From the NCBI RefSeq assembly GCF_002504165.1, contig NZ_CP021404.1, positions 186,001-250,000 of the forward strand: DNA of 64,000 nucleotides, given 5' to 3'. A program made the translations under genes and the position numbers. Source of the stretch: Pacificitalea manganoxidans (GTDB lineage Bacteria > Pseudomonadota > Alphaproteobacteria > Rhodobacterales > Rhodobacteraceae). Positions 46,105 to 56,859 of this stretch are shown here, one piece after another (positions within the stretch are counted from its first letter, which is position 1; the number at the start of each line of letters is the position of its first letter). The notes beneath the pieces were generated by a model. It saw only the letters and a list, made by a program, of their open reading frames with translations. It ran no database searches and was not told the origin of the DNA.

Positions 46105-46602
46105 ATGTTCAAGCGCATTCTCAGACCCGTGACCGGTGCCGCTCTCGCTATCACCGTCGCGCTTACCGGATGGGGGGCAAGCACCGCGCCCGCCGCCGCG
46201 CTGACGACCGATGAGCTGATCCGCCTGATGGCCGGGGCGGCCATTGTCCAATCCGCCGAGCGGGCCCGTGACACCCGGCAGGACGACCGCCGCCATTGGC
46301 AGCAGACGGATCGTTACAACAATCGCGGCAATGACTATGGCCGCTGGGATCAAGATGGCCGCCGCCGCGATCATCCCGCAACGCCGTCGCGCAATCGCAA
46401 GGTGCTGCCCGCATCCTGCCGTATCGTGCTCGACACCCGGAACGGCACGCGCCGCTATTTCGCAGAGCGCTGCCTGCAACGGCAAACCGACCTGCGGTCG
46501 CTGCCGCGCGAGTGTCAGCGCTATGTCCGCCTGAACCGCGGCACGATCCGCGCCTATGAGCAGGGCTGCATGAAGGACCGCGGCTACAAGGTCAAAGGCT
46601 GA
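46105..46602 (+). CDS. Exported basic protein of unknown function
   Basis: A 165-residue protein with a signal peptide (MFKRILRP...APAAAL). A linker rich in Arg, Asp, Asn and Gln follows (about 60-100), then a C-terminal region with four cysteines (PASCRIVLDTRNGTRRYFAERCL, PRECQRYV, YEQGCMKD), suggesting two disulfides. No family is recognised. GAGAGGAGAG precedes the ATG. It is divergent from the 97-residue protein and followed by a strong terminator. Confidence 0.65.
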   Translation: MFKRILRPVTGAALAITVALTGWGASTAPAAALTTDELIRLMAGAAIVQSAERARDTRQDDRRHWQQTDRYNNRGNDYGRWDQDGRRRDHPATPSRNRKVLPASCRIVLDTRNGTRRYFAERCLQRQTDLRSLPRECQRYVRLNRGTIRAYEQGCMKDRGYKVKG

Positions 46603-46696
46603 CAGTTGAGGCAGGCAGGCGAGGTCCTCACGTCCTTGGGGTTCGTCTGTCAGCAGGGGCCGGCGCGTCATCCCACGCGGTGCCGGTCCAAGACTG

Positions 46697-46728
46697 GAGC
46701 GGGCAGGGCAACCTGTCCGCTCTTTTTT
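46697..46728 (+). terminator. Rho-independent terminator before rnhB
   Basis: An 11-bp stem (GAGCGGGCAGG and CCTGTCCGCTC, one G-U) with a GCAA loop is followed by six T residues. Confidence 0.85.
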
Positions 46729-46825
46729 ATGGCAGGGGCGGCGCGCGGCGGTGACGTGGCGCAGCTTTGCCAGCGCGCGTCATGGCGGCTTGCCTCCGGG
46801 CGGCGCGATCGGGCATCACCGGGAC

Positions 46826-47471
46826 ATGACCACCATTGTTCGACCGCTCCCCGATTTCACCTATGAAACTGCTGCCCGTGCTCGTGGGGCGCGCGTCATC
46901 GCCGGTGTGGATGAGGTGGGCCGCGGCCCTCTTGCCGGGCCCGTGACCGCCGCTGCCGTGGTGCTGGACCCGGATCGCATTCCCGCCGGGCTGAACGACA
47001 GCAAGAAGCTTACCCCCGCGCGGCGTGAAGCATTGGCTACGGAAATCGAGGCGGTGGCCATCTGCCGTGTCGTGCATCTGGATGTGGATGAAATCGAAAC
47101 GCTGAACATCCTTGGCGCCTCGATGGAGGCAATGCGCCGCGCGCTGGCGCTGTTGCCAGTGCCGCCATGCCATGCGCTGATCGACGGAAACCGGCAGCCC
47201 GGAAACCTGTGTTGCCCGGCTGAGACGGTGGTGAAGGGCGACGGTCTGGTGCTGTCTATCGCCGCCGCGTCCATCGTCGCGAAGGTCGCGCGGGATCGCC
47301 TTATGGTTGAATTGGCGTTGCAATATCCGGGCTATGGTTGGGAATCCAACATGGGATATGGCGCGCCGGTGCATCTGGCGGCGCTCTCGCGCCTTGGTGT
47401 GACCCCACACCATAGACGTTCGTTCGCACCTGTGCGCAACATCTTGTATCAAGATAAATCACCAACCGACT

Positions 47472-47473
<2 letters not shown>
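46826..47473 (+). CDS. rnhB: Ribonuclease HII
   Basis: A 215-residue enzyme that cuts the RNA strand of RNA-DNA hybrids, including single ribonucleotides in DNA. The catalytic acidic residues are in [14 protein letters not shown], and further conserved blocks are [15 protein letters not shown] and [17 protein letters not shown] 46826 was chosen since the conserved region follows at once; the frame upstream has no homology. A GATTC site overlaps its stop codon, and ccrM follows after about 90 bases, an order often seen in alphaproteobacteria. Confidence 0.95.
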
Positions 47474-48696
<1,223 letters not shown>

Positions 48697-48706
48697 CCTT
48701 GCCCCT

Positions 48707-49924
48707 TCAGCGCGGCATCGGTGTGGTGCCGCGCTTGTAGGGCATCCAGTCCGTGATCTCCGGGTAGTAGCGTTTGCGCCAAGCGCGGACGCGCGGGTTC
48801 ATCACCCGCCGCCATGCCGGAGGCACCATCGCCAGCGCCGTCATCACCGGATAACCATGGGGCAATTGCGGGGCCTCATCCTCGGGGTAGGTCTGTAGCA
48901 ACGGAAACCGGCGCTGCGGCTTGTAATGGTGGTCGGAATGGCGTTGCAGGTTGATGAGCAGCCAGTTCGTCGCACGGTGGGCCGCGTTCCAGCTATGGCG
49001 TGGCTGAACGTGTTCGTATCGCCCATCGCCCAGATGCTTCCGCGTCAGCCCGTAATGTTCGACGTAGTTGGTCAGTTCCAGCTGCCAGATGGCGACGCCG
49101 GCCTGCAGCATGAACAGCCCGACCCCGGCCCAGCCACCGATCAGCGCGGCAAGCGTCAGAAACATGAATTGCAGCGCGGCGTAGCGCCAAAACGGGTTGC
49201 GCAGGCTGCGGGCGGACAGGCCGCGTCGCTCAAGAAGCGCCGCCTCTGCCCGCCACGCGGAGGGCGGGCAACGGGTCAGCACCCGGTAAAAATAGCGGTG
49301 GAAGCCTTCGTTATAGCGGGCCGTGACCGGGTCGCGCGGCGTGCCGACATAGCGGTGATGAACCAACAAATGTTCGCTGCGGAAATGGGAATAGAGCACA
49401 CTGGCCAGCAGTAGATCGGCCAGCCAGCGCTCGACCCGGTTGGTCTGATGCATCAACTCGTGGGAATAGACGATGCCGATGGTGCCGGACACGACCCCCA
49501 CGCCAAAGAACAGGCCAAAGGTCTCCCACCCGCCCAGATGTGTGGCGCGGGTGACATACCAGATCATGCCGTAAACCAGCGCCATTTGCAGCGGGAACCA
49601 GATCATCGTGATGGCGCGATACCAAAACAGCTCCGCCTCCGGGGTGTCTGGATCGGCATTGTCTTGGTTAAGCCCGGCCAGCGCATCGATCACCGAATAG
49701 AGCCCCCAAGCAAAGCCCGGCAGCAGCAGCACCCACCAGCCGCCCAGCCCGGCGGCGATCACGGCCAACGGCAGGAGCAGCACAGACATCCAGAACGGCA
49801 ATGCGGCGCGAATACGGGTCAGCGTGGCGGCGCGGCTGGTCTTGTCGCTGATGGAGGCGCTGTCCCCGGCAGGCTTAGCGGCGGCGGGCGTCGCGGCGGG
49901 GGCGGGTTCATCGGTTCGGGTCAT
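48707..49924 (-). CDS. alkB: Alkane 1-monooxygenase (AlkB-type)
   Basis: A 405-residue integral-membrane di-iron hydroxylase with about six helices. The histidine boxes are present: HELMHQ, HLLVHHRYVGT, NYVEHYGL and LQRHSDHHYKP. AlkB inserts oxygen at the end of medium-chain alkanes, taking electrons from rubredoxin. NYVEHYGL and RHSDHH favour AlkB over fatty-acid desaturases. No rubredoxin or regulator gene is next to it. The long alanine-rich N-terminus (about 35 residues) is unusual and may be shortened by a later start. Confidence 0.9.
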   Translation of the reverse strand: MTRTDEPAPAATPAAAKPAGDSASISDKTSRAATLTRIRAALPFWMSVLLLPLAVIAAGLGGWWVLLLPGFAWGLYSVIDALAGLNQDNADPDTPEAELFWYRAITMIWFPLQMALVYGMIWYVTRATHLGGWETFGLFFGVGVVSGTIGIVYSHELMHQTNRVERWLADLLLASVLYSHFRSEHLLVHHRYVGTPRDPVTARYNEGFHRYFYRVLTRCPPSAWRAEAALLERRGLSARSLRNPFWRYAALQFMFLTLAALIGGWAGVGLFMLQAGVAIWQLELTNYVEHYGLTRKHLGDGRYEHVQPRHSWNAAHRATNWLLINLQRHSDHHYKPQRRFPLLQTYPEDEAPQLPHGYPVMTALAMVPPAWRRVMNPRVRAWRKRYYPEITDWMPYKRGTTPMPR

Positions 49925-49982
49925 CGGCGGCCTCCCGGCAGCAGTGGCGGTGTGCCGACCTTAGAGCCGTGACGCGACCTGC

Positions 49983-51071
49983 TCAATCCGCCAAGGGGTC
50001 ACGAGACCGTTGCGACCATACCGGCGCGGCAAGGTCATAGGCTTTGCGCATCACCGTTGGCAACGCCGCCGGGCTGAGCTTTGGCGCGATGTGCAGGCCG
50101 GCCGTGCCCTCGGCAGCGGTGTCTGCTGCCGCCGCATCAAGATCTGCGACCCAGATGGTCAGCCGCAGATGGAAATGGGTGAAGGTATGGCGCACCTCCC
50201 CCGGCAGTTGCTGCCACGCGCCGGGCAGCGGCGGGGTGGGCTGCGCGGGGCTTTCTGTCCAGTCGGTGCCGGGAAAGCCCAGCATCCCGCCCAGAAGACC
50301 CTGCGCAGGGCGCGTCTCCAACAGCCAGCCGTCCTCTGGCACGCGCCCGACATAAAGATGACCGTGACGCACGGGTTTCGGCTTCTTCGGGGTTTTGCGC
50401 GGCAGCAGCGCGGCAGTGCCGCGAGCGCGGGCCATACAGGGCTCCCGCCACGGGCAGATGCCGCAGGCCGGATTGCGCGGGGTGCAGATCGTAGCCCCTA
50501 AATCCATCATCGCCTGCGCATGATCGCCGGGGCGTTCATTCGGCGTCAGATCGGCTGCATGCGCGGTCAGTTCCGGTTTCGCGGCGGGCAGTGGGGTGTG
50601 GATATCGTGAAGCCGCGCGACGACACGCTCTACATTGCCATCGACCACGGTCTCTGCACGGTCAAAGGCAATCGCCGCGATTGCGGCGGAGGTATAGGGC
50701 CCGATGCCGGGCAGCGCGCGCAGGCCGGCCACATCCTCGGGGAACCGCCCATCATGGTCGTCCGTCACAACCCGCGCGCATTTCAGCAGGTTTCGGGCGC
50801 GGGCGTAGTAACCCAGCCCGGCCCAAGCAGCCATCACATCGGCATCGTCGGCGGCGGCGAGCGCGCCCACCGTGGGCCAGCGGGTGGTGAATTTGTGAAA
50901 ATAGTCCTTAACCGCCGCGACGGTCGTTTGTTGCAGCATGACCTCGGACAGCCAGATGCGATAGGGATCGGGGCGGCGGTCGTCGCCGGGCGGTACCCGC
51001 CACGGCAGGGCACGGGCGTGGCGGTCGTACCAGCCAAGAAGGACGCGGCTTAGCGCGGCAGGGTCGGTCAT
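49983..51071 (-). CDS. mutY: A/G-specific adenine DNA glycosylase
   Basis: A 362-residue repair enzyme that removes adenine paired with 8-oxoguanine. It has LPWR and WLSEVMLQQTTVAAV, the helix-hairpin-helix LPGIGPYTSAAI with the catalytic Asp in VVDGNVERV, the 4Fe-4S cysteine set in CTPRNPACGICPWREPC, and a C-terminal NUDIX-like recognition domain. ATG 51071 was chosen because the enzyme fold starts there; the open frame extends far upstream without homology. It is divergent from the DUF721 gene. Confidence 0.95.
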   Translation of the reverse strand: MTDPAALSRVLLGWYDRHARALPWRVPPGDDRRPDPYRIWLSEVMLQQTTVAAVKDYFHKFTTRWPTVGALAAADDADVMAAWAGLGYYARARNLLKCARVVTDDHDGRFPEDVAGLRALPGIGPYTSAAIAAIAFDRAETVVDGNVERVVARLHDIHTPLPAAKPELTAHAADLTPNERPGDHAQAMMDLGATICTPRNPACGICPWREPCMARARGTAALLPRKTPKKPKPVRHGHLYVGRVPEDGWLLETRPAQGLLGGMLGFPGTDWTESPAQPTPPLPGAWQQLPGEVRHTFTHFHLRLTIWVADLDAAAADTAAEGTAGLHIAPKLSPAALPTVMRKAYDLAAPVWSQRSRDPLAD

Positions 51072-51168
51072 GAACGTCACGCAATCTTTATGGTGCGGGG
51101 GCGGGCTTTGGGCTAGCCGCGGGATCACACCGGGATAGAATAGCCCGAGCAGAGGGAAAAGGAGCATC

Positions 51169-51774
51169 ATGCCCCATCCAGGCGGATCCGGCCCCCGAAA
51201 GGGCGGCGCGCAAGGCGGCAAGGCGGGCGGTAAGACGACCGGCGGCACGGGCGCCCGTGCCGGTCAGGCCCCGCGTCGCTCGCGTGGGTTTCAGCGCACG
51301 TCGGTGCTGTTGAAAGACCGGATCAAGGGGGCCAGTCAGGCCCGTGGATTTGCCGTGACCCGCATCCTGACCCATTGGGCCGAGATTGTGGGCGAACAGA
51401 CCGCCGCGCAATGCCGCCCGATTGATGTTAAATACGGGCGGAATGGCTTTGGCGCGACGTTGAGCGTTCTGACCACCGGCGCGATGGCCCCGATGCTGCA
51501 AATGCAGGAGCCGCAGATCCGCGATAAGATCAACGCCGTCTACGGGTATGCCGCGATTTCCAAGATCCGCATCACGCAAACCGCGCCCACCGGCTTTGCC
51601 GAAGGGCAGGCAGTGTTCGGCTCCACCCTCAAACGCACCGAGAAACCAGCCCCTCCGCCCGCCGTAAAGGTGGATGCCGCCCGGCTTTCGGACGGGGTCG
51701 AAAACGACGCATTGCGGCAGGCGCTTCAATCGCTTGCCGAACATGTGCTGACGCGAAACACCAATGCAGAATAG
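51169..51774 (+). CDS. DUF721/DciA-like protein
   Basis: A 201-residue protein with a glycine/lysine/arginine-rich, probably disordered N-terminus (about 1-40) and a DUF721 domain (about 45-130, with WAEIVGEQTAAQCRPIDVKYG). The DciA type of this family loads replicative helicase in bacteria without DnaC. The domain is at the N-terminal side and a C-terminal extension follows, so a role in helicase loading is possible but not certain. AAGGAG precedes the ATG. The DsbA-like gene starts right at its stop. Confidence 0.78.
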   Translation: MPHPGGSGPRKGGAQGGKAGGKTTGGTGARAGQAPRRSRGFQRTSVLLKDRIKGASQARGFAVTRILTHWAEIVGEQTAAQCRPIDVKYGRNGFGATLSVLTTGAMAPMLQMQEPQIRDKINAVYGYAAISKIRITQTAPTGFAEGQAVFGSTLKRTEKPAPPPAVKVDAARLSDGVENDALRQALQSLAEHVLTRNTNAE

Positions 51775-51784
51775 AGGTATGTCG

Positions 51785-52483
51785 ATGATCCGTATGAAGA
51801 GCTTGGCCGCAGTGCCGCTGACCGTGATGGCGCTGTCCCTGCCGGGCATGGCGCTGGCGCAGGACAGCACTGCCGCCGACACCACCGCAGAGACGGCCAC
51901 CGATCAGACCGGGACCGATACCGCCGCGACAGCAGAGCCGGTCGTCGACGAAAACGGGGTTATCGAGATGTCGATCGGGGCAGCCGATGCGCCGGTGACC
52001 ATCGTAGAATACGCCTCCTTCACCTGTCCGCATTGTGCCAATTGGCACGATCAGGTGTGGTCCGACCTGAAGGCCGACTACATCGATACCGGCAAGGTCA
52101 AATTCGTGCTGCGCGAAGTCTATTTCGACCGTCCGGGCCTGTGGGCTGGCATGGTCGCACGCTGCGCCGGGCCGGACCGGTATTTCGGTGTGACCGATAT
52201 GCTGTTTGACGAGCAAAGCGCCTGGACGTCGGGCGGGCAGCCCGCACAGATCGCCGAAGGGCTGCGCAAGATCGGCCTGAAGGCCGGGCTTGAGCCCGAT
52301 CAGCTCGACGCGTGTTTGCAGGATGGCGAGAAGGCTCAGGCCTTGGTTGCGACCTTCGAAAGCACGACGCAGGCCGACGATATTTCGGCAACGCCTACGT
52401 TCCTCATCAACGGCGAAAAGTATTCCAACATGAACTACGCCGACATGAAGGAAATCATCGACGACGAACTGCCCGAGAACTGA
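51785..52483 (+). CDS. DsbA-family thiol-disulfide oxidoreductase, exported
   Basis: A 232-residue protein with a signal peptide (ending GMALAQD), a Thr/Ala/Asp-rich linker (about 25-52) and a thioredoxin-like DsbA fold with active site SFTCPHCANWH and the cis-Pro loop ISATPTFLING. It resembles DsbA/BdbD-type proteins of the thioredoxin_4 family. Start 51785 is preferred because AGAGG is seven bases before it; 51764 and 51779 are alternatives. A terminator follows at 52515-52545. Confidence 0.88.
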   Translation: MIRMKSLAAVPLTVMALSLPGMALAQDSTAADTTAETATDQTGTDTAATAEPVVDENGVIEMSIGAADAPVTIVEYASFTCPHCANWHDQVWSDLKADYIDTGKVKFVLREVYFDRPGLWAGMVARCAGPDRYFGVTDMLFDEQSAWTSGGQPAQIAEGLRKIGLKAGLEPDQLDACLQDGEKAQALVATFESTTQADDISATPTFLINGEKYSNMNYADMKEIIDDELPEN

Positions 52484-52514
52484 TCGCCATTGGCGCGACC
52501 GTTTTGGCGAATCG

Positions 52515-52545
52515 AAGCGCCGTCCCGGTTTGGGGCGGCGCTTTT
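52515..52545. terminator. Bidirectional terminator between the DsbA-like gene and treY
   Basis: The outer stem AAGCGCCG/CGGCGCTT (8 bp) continues inward as CCC/GGG and is followed by TTTT, between convergent genes. Confidence 0.82.
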
Positions 52546-52559
52546 GGTTTAGGGTGGCG

Positions 52560-54881
52560 TCACGCGTGTTCAGGCGCGGTTTCGACGACCACGGCCAGAT
52601 CGCGGGGTGCTGTCGGATAGAGTGTCAGGCGGAGACTGCCGCTTTCCGACCGCCGGATCAGGGTGAACCCGTCAGAATCGGCGCGGATTTCACAACGGCC
52701 CGTTTCAAACAGACGCGGATTTGCGCGCCGCTCCGCCAGCAATTCGCGCAGCAGACGGGATTTCGCTCCGGCAAGACCGGTTTTCTGTGGCAGGCGCGCC
52801 ATTTCGGCAAAATCGATGGGGCGGCGGTTATCCGGATCGGTGAGCGAAAACGCCGTGCCCTCGCAGCCGCGATAGATGTCTGGCACACCCGGCATCAGGC
52901 ATTTCAGCGCCAGTTGACATAGCGACAGCGACTCCGCCCGTGCGACGATCCGGGTCAACGCCTCCGGTGGGGAGGTTTGCCAGCGCAGCATCAGATCGCG
53001 GGCCAGCGCCAGCACAGGCTCTTCGGCATCTTCGTCAGGATAGGGCCATGTGGTGATCTGCTTGGCCTCCCGCAGCGCCTTCACCATGTGCTCAGCCAGC
53101 CGTTCGGGCAGGTTTTCGCGATCAGGTTGCCACAGCGCGATGGCACATTGCACCAGATACCATAGCCGGTTGGGGGCCAATGGCGCGCCGTCGTCCTGAT
53201 CCGCGACCTCCCCCCGTGGCAAGGTGGGCAGCGCGGCGGCGGCATCGGCGCGCAGGGCGCTGAATGCATCAGGCAGATGGCTTAACGCCACAAGCCGCAT
53301 CCGCGCATCCTCGGACCGTTTCGTGTCATGAGAGGAGGTCAGCGTCAGCCCCCACGGCTGCCGGGCGAGACGCTCGGCGCAGTGGTCGGCGAAGCCTGCC
53401 GCATCCAACACCGGCTCATCGGGTTCGGCGCCGACCTCGTTCGCGGCAAGATAGGCCGTGTGACGAAATCCGGCGGTGTCCTCGTGACTTTTGGCGATCA
53501 GCGCGCCGGCGACCTGCTGGAACCGGACTCGCAGCGCATGATCGGCGTTACTGTCGCCTGTGGCGATATGTTCCGCCAGCCAGCGCAGCACGCCGTCGGT
53601 GCGGAGCCTGTCGGCGGCGCGGTCGGTCACGGCCTGCCACAGGGCGACGTCTTCGGCCCGGGGGTCGCCTGCAGTGAAATAGGTGCGGTAGCGCGGCATC
53701 TCCACCAGCAGCGCCTCCAGTGCCTCGCGCAGGGCTTCGGGACCGGCGTCCTGACTGGGCACATCCCGCAGCGCGGCTTCGGCCAGACTGATCAACTGAT
53801 GCAGTTCGGCGGCCAGTTCCTGTGACAGGATCCACGGCTTCAATTCGGTCATCTGTCGGGCATAGGCATGGTCGCCGCCCGGTGCGACTTCGCCGGTCTC
53901 CGCCTGCCAGTCGGCGCGGATCTGATCCCAACCGTCCGCATCGGTCAGAAGCCGGGCAATGGCGCGCCCGGCCTCGTATCCGGTGGTGCCCGCGACGGGC
54001 CAGCTTTCGGGGATGCGCTCGTCACCGCTCAGGATCTTTTCAACCCAGATCGGGATGCCGGGTCCGACCCGCGCGGCCAGTTGATCCAGATAGGCCGCCG
54101 GATCGGCGAGCCCGTCCACATGATCCACCCGCAGGCCCTGCACTTCCCCTGCTGCGCAAAGCTCGAACACCAGACGGTGCATGTCTTCGAAGACGGCGCC
54201 ATCTTCGACCCGCATGCCGATCAGAGAGGTCACGTTGAAAAACCGGCGATGGGCCAGCCTGTCGCGCTCCGTTTCCCACGGCACCAGACGCCAATGCTGG
54301 GCGTCATGCAGGGCGGCGAAATCGGTTGCGGCGTCATAGCCGGTCGCCGTGTCGTCGGGGCGCAGGGGCACGTCCAGCGGACCGACGCGCAGAACCGGCC
54401 CGTCTTCGGCACTGGCAATCGTGACCTCGCCCCCGTCGAGTTTCGTCTCAAACGTCGCGTCGAGCATCGGCAGATAAAGAGGCCCCGACCAATCGATATC
54501 GAAATGCCGGGCATAGGGGCTGTCGCTGCCGTGACGCAGCACGTCGCGCAGCCACGGGTTATCCAACACAAAGGCCAGATGGTTCGGCACAATATCGAGG
54601 ATGATCGCCAGCCCTGCCGCCTGTGCCGCCCGTGCCAGCCGCGAAAACCCCTCGCGCCCACCGAGCGCGGGCTCGATCTGGTTCGGGTCGGTGATGTCAT
54701 AGCCGTGGGTGGAGCCGGGCGCGGCGGTGAAGATCGGCGAGAGGTAGAGATGCGAGATCCCAAGTTCCCGCAGATAGGGGATCAGCGCCTCGACAGCGGC
54801 GAAGTCCATATCGCCCCGCATCTGGAGCCGGTAGCTGGCGATGGGAAAATCCTGCGTCGGCGCCGGGTGTGCGGGGGTCAT
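52560..54881 (-). CDS. treY: Maltooligosyl trehalose synthase
   Basis: A 773-residue GH13 enzyme that turns the reducing-end maltose unit of an alpha-1,4-glucan into a trehalose unit. The start PIASYRLQM, SHLYLSPIF, the STHGYDITDPNQIEPALGG block, the nucleophile region LRVDHVDGLADP and the acid region IWVEKIL are all TreY-typical. ATG 54881 overlaps the treZ stop as ATGA and has GGAGACACC upstream. TreY and TreZ together release free trehalose from glycogen-like glucans. Confidence 0.95.
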   Translation of the reverse strand: MTPAHPAPTQDFPIASYRLQMRGDMDFAAVEALIPYLRELGISHLYLSPIFTAAPGSTHGYDITDPNQIEPALGGREGFSRLARAAQAAGLAIILDIVPNHLAFVLDNPWLRDVLRHGSDSPYARHFDIDWSGPLYLPMLDATFETKLDGGEVTIASAEDGPVLRVGPLDVPLRPDDTATGYDAATDFAALHDAQHWRLVPWETERDRLAHRRFFNVTSLIGMRVEDGAVFEDMHRLVFELCAAGEVQGLRVDHVDGLADPAAYLDQLAARVGPGIPIWVEKILSGDERIPESWPVAGTTGYEAGRAIARLLTDADGWDQIRADWQAETGEVAPGGDHAYARQMTELKPWILSQELAAELHQLISLAEAALRDVPSQDAGPEALREALEALLVEMPRYRTYFTAGDPRAEDVALWQAVTDRAADRLRTDGVLRWLAEHIATGDSNADHALRVRFQQVAGALIAKSHEDTAGFRHTAYLAANEVGAEPDEPVLDAAGFADHCAERLARQPWGLTLTSSHDTKRSEDARMRLVALSHLPDAFSALRADAAAALPTLPRGEVADQDDGAPLAPNRLWYLVQCAIALWQPDRENLPERLAEHMVKALREAKQITTWPYPDEDAEEPVLALARDLMLRWQTSPPEALTRIVARAESLSLCQLALKCLMPGVPDIYRGCEGTAFSLTDPDNRRPIDFAEMARLPQKTGLAGAKSRLLRELLAERRANPRLFETGRCEIRADSDGFTLIRRSESGSLRLTLYPTAPRDLAVVVETAPEHA

Positions 54882-56671
54882 GGTGTCTCCTCGATCCAGA
54901 CGGTGATGGCGTGGGCGTCGGTGTTTGGGTCGCCCAAGGCAAAGCTGGGCGTGTCGGTCAGCGGCGCGAAGCGGCCCGGCGCACCTAGGGCGACCTGCAT
55001 CGTCACCACCGCCGCTCCGAAATCGAAACGCGCCTGCACCGCGTGGGGGCCGCAGCGGATCACGTCCCGCACGGGGAACGGATTGGCCGCGACGAGCGGT
55101 GCGATGCGGGCGTGGCGCAACTGAAGCAGCTGCTGGGTCAAGCCGCGCCACGCCGCCTCATGGACCGGATCGCCACGATAGGGACGGGAACGCTCATAGG
55201 TCGCGGCATCCATCGGATCGGGGACGGGGCCGCCGAAACTTTCAAACTTGGCAAACTCGCGCGCGCGGCCATTTCGGGTCGCCTCGGCCAAGTCGCCTTT
55301 GAAATCGGCGAAAAACTGGAACGGCGCGGTTTCGCCGGCCTCCTCGCCCATGAACAGCATCGGGATGTAGGGTGACAGCAGCAGCAGCGCATGCGCCGCC
55401 CGGGCCGCATCCTCCCCCGCCAGCGTGATCAGCCGTTCCCCTTGGGCGCGGTTGCCGACCTGATCGTGGGTCTGGTTGGAATTGACGAAGGCCGTAACGG
55501 GCAGATGGTCCGAAGGCTCCCCCCGCGGATGGTCGAGCCCTTGGCGCGGCTGGCCCTGTTCCACCTGTCCTTCGGCCAAGGCGCGGGTCAGATCGCCGAG
55601 CGGATCAACGGCGAAGCTGGCGTAGTAACTTTCGCTTTCGCCTGTCAGCAGGCAATGCACGGCGTGGTGGTAATCGTCGTTCCATTCCGCATCGAACAGC
55701 CCGGCGTCGGGGGCACGGGGGGCGGCAAGGTTGCGTTCATCCTCAAGGATCAGATGCAGCGGACGATGAGTGGTGCGGGCGCGCAGGTCGCGTGCGACCT
55801 CTTCGAGAAACCCCGGCGTCCCGCCGCGGATCTGATGGGCCGCGTCGATGCGCAGCCCGTCCATATGGAACTCCTCGACCCACATCCGGGCGTTGGCGCG
55901 GAAGAAGGCGCGCACTTCGTCGCGGGCAAAGTCGATGCCTGCACCCCACGGGGTGCTGCGGTCCGCGTCGAAGAAGTCCGGTGCGATTTCATGCAGGTAG
56001 CCGCCATCGGGGCCGAAATGATTCCATACGACGTCTAGTATCACTGACAGCCCGGCGGCATGTGCGGCGGCCACCAGTGATTTTAGCGCGGCGGGGGGGC
56101 CATAGGCGGGATGCGGGGCGAAGGGCAGCACGCCGTCATAGCCCCAGCCTCGTTCACCTGAGAAATGGTTCACAGGCATGAGTTCAATCGCCGTGATGCC
56201 CAGCGCGGCCAATTCCGGCAGGCGCGCTTCGGCGGCGGCAAAGGTGCCTTCGGGCGTGAACAGACCCACATGCAATTCCAAAATGACCAGATCGGACAGC
56301 GCGTGGCCGCGCCAATAGTCCTCAGCCGCAGGCCAGTCATAGGCAGGATCGGTAAAGCGGGACGCGCCATGCACATCGGAAACCTGCGCACGGCTGGCCG
56401 GATCGGGGCGCACACGCCCGTCGATCACCATCGAATAGGGGTCACCTGCGCGGGCCTCGATCCTGCCGGCAAAACGGCCATCGCCCCCGGCAGTCAGCTT
56501 GACCGTGCGGCCTTGCATCTGGACTTCCGCCTGACGGGCGCCGGGCGCCCAAAGCCCCACATGCCACTGCCCATCGCCCAACGGATGCGCGCCCCAGATC
56601 GGGTCTGGCTCGGCGCCCGGATGTGGGGGCATGGCGTCACCCGCCAGTGGCGGGTCGGTGTCGGTGTGCAT
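54878..56671 (-). CDS. treZ: Malto-oligosyltrehalose trehalohydrolase
   Basis: A 597-residue GH13 enzyme that cuts trehalose from the chain end made by TreY. It has an N-terminal beta-sandwich domain (WHVGLWAPGARQAEV, about 35-115) and catalytic regions VILDVVWNHFG, MDGLRIDAAHQI with the nucleophile, LILEDERN with the acid, and FVNSNQTHDQVGNRA. ATG 56671 follows GAGGGG. It is the first gene of the treZ-treY unit and divergent from the SDR gene with about 190 bases between. Confidence 0.95.
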   Translation of the reverse strand: MHTDTDPPLAGDAMPPHPGAEPDPIWGAHPLGDGQWHVGLWAPGARQAEVQMQGRTVKLTAGGDGRFAGRIEARAGDPYSMVIDGRVRPDPASRAQVSDVHGASRFTDPAYDWPAAEDYWRGHALSDLVILELHVGLFTPEGTFAAAEARLPELAALGITAIELMPVNHFSGERGWGYDGVLPFAPHPAYGPPAALKSLVAAAHAAGLSVILDVVWNHFGPDGGYLHEIAPDFFDADRSTPWGAGIDFARDEVRAFFRANARMWVEEFHMDGLRIDAAHQIRGGTPGFLEEVARDLRARTTHRPLHLILEDERNLAAPRAPDAGLFDAEWNDDYHHAVHCLLTGESESYYASFAVDPLGDLTRALAEGQVEQGQPRQGLDHPRGEPSDHLPVTAFVNSNQTHDQVGNRAQGERLITLAGEDAARAAHALLLLSPYIPMLFMGEEAGETAPFQFFADFKGDLAEATRNGRAREFAKFESFGGPVPDPMDAATYERSRPYRGDPVHEAAWRGLTQQLLQLRHARIAPLVAANPFPVRDVIRCGPHAVQARFDFGAAVVTMQVALGAPGRFAPLTDTPSFALGDPNTDAHAITVWIEETP

Positions 56672-56859
56672 CGGGTTCCCCTCGGGCTCCGTTGAGCGGC
56701 GCGGGCGGATTGCGCCACCCCGTATTGTAACCGCGATGCAGGCGCTCAGTTCCAGTCGCAAATTGCGAAGTGTCGGAACAATACGGGTTTTCGCGCCTTG
56801 CCTCGCGGATACGCCCGGCCTTTGGGCGACTGGAACCTTCGGCAAGACAAGGAACGATC

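Noticed and set aside
53868-55124. 418-codon plus-strand frame opposite treY and treZ
   Set aside because: It is antisense of two coupled enzyme genes; composition only.
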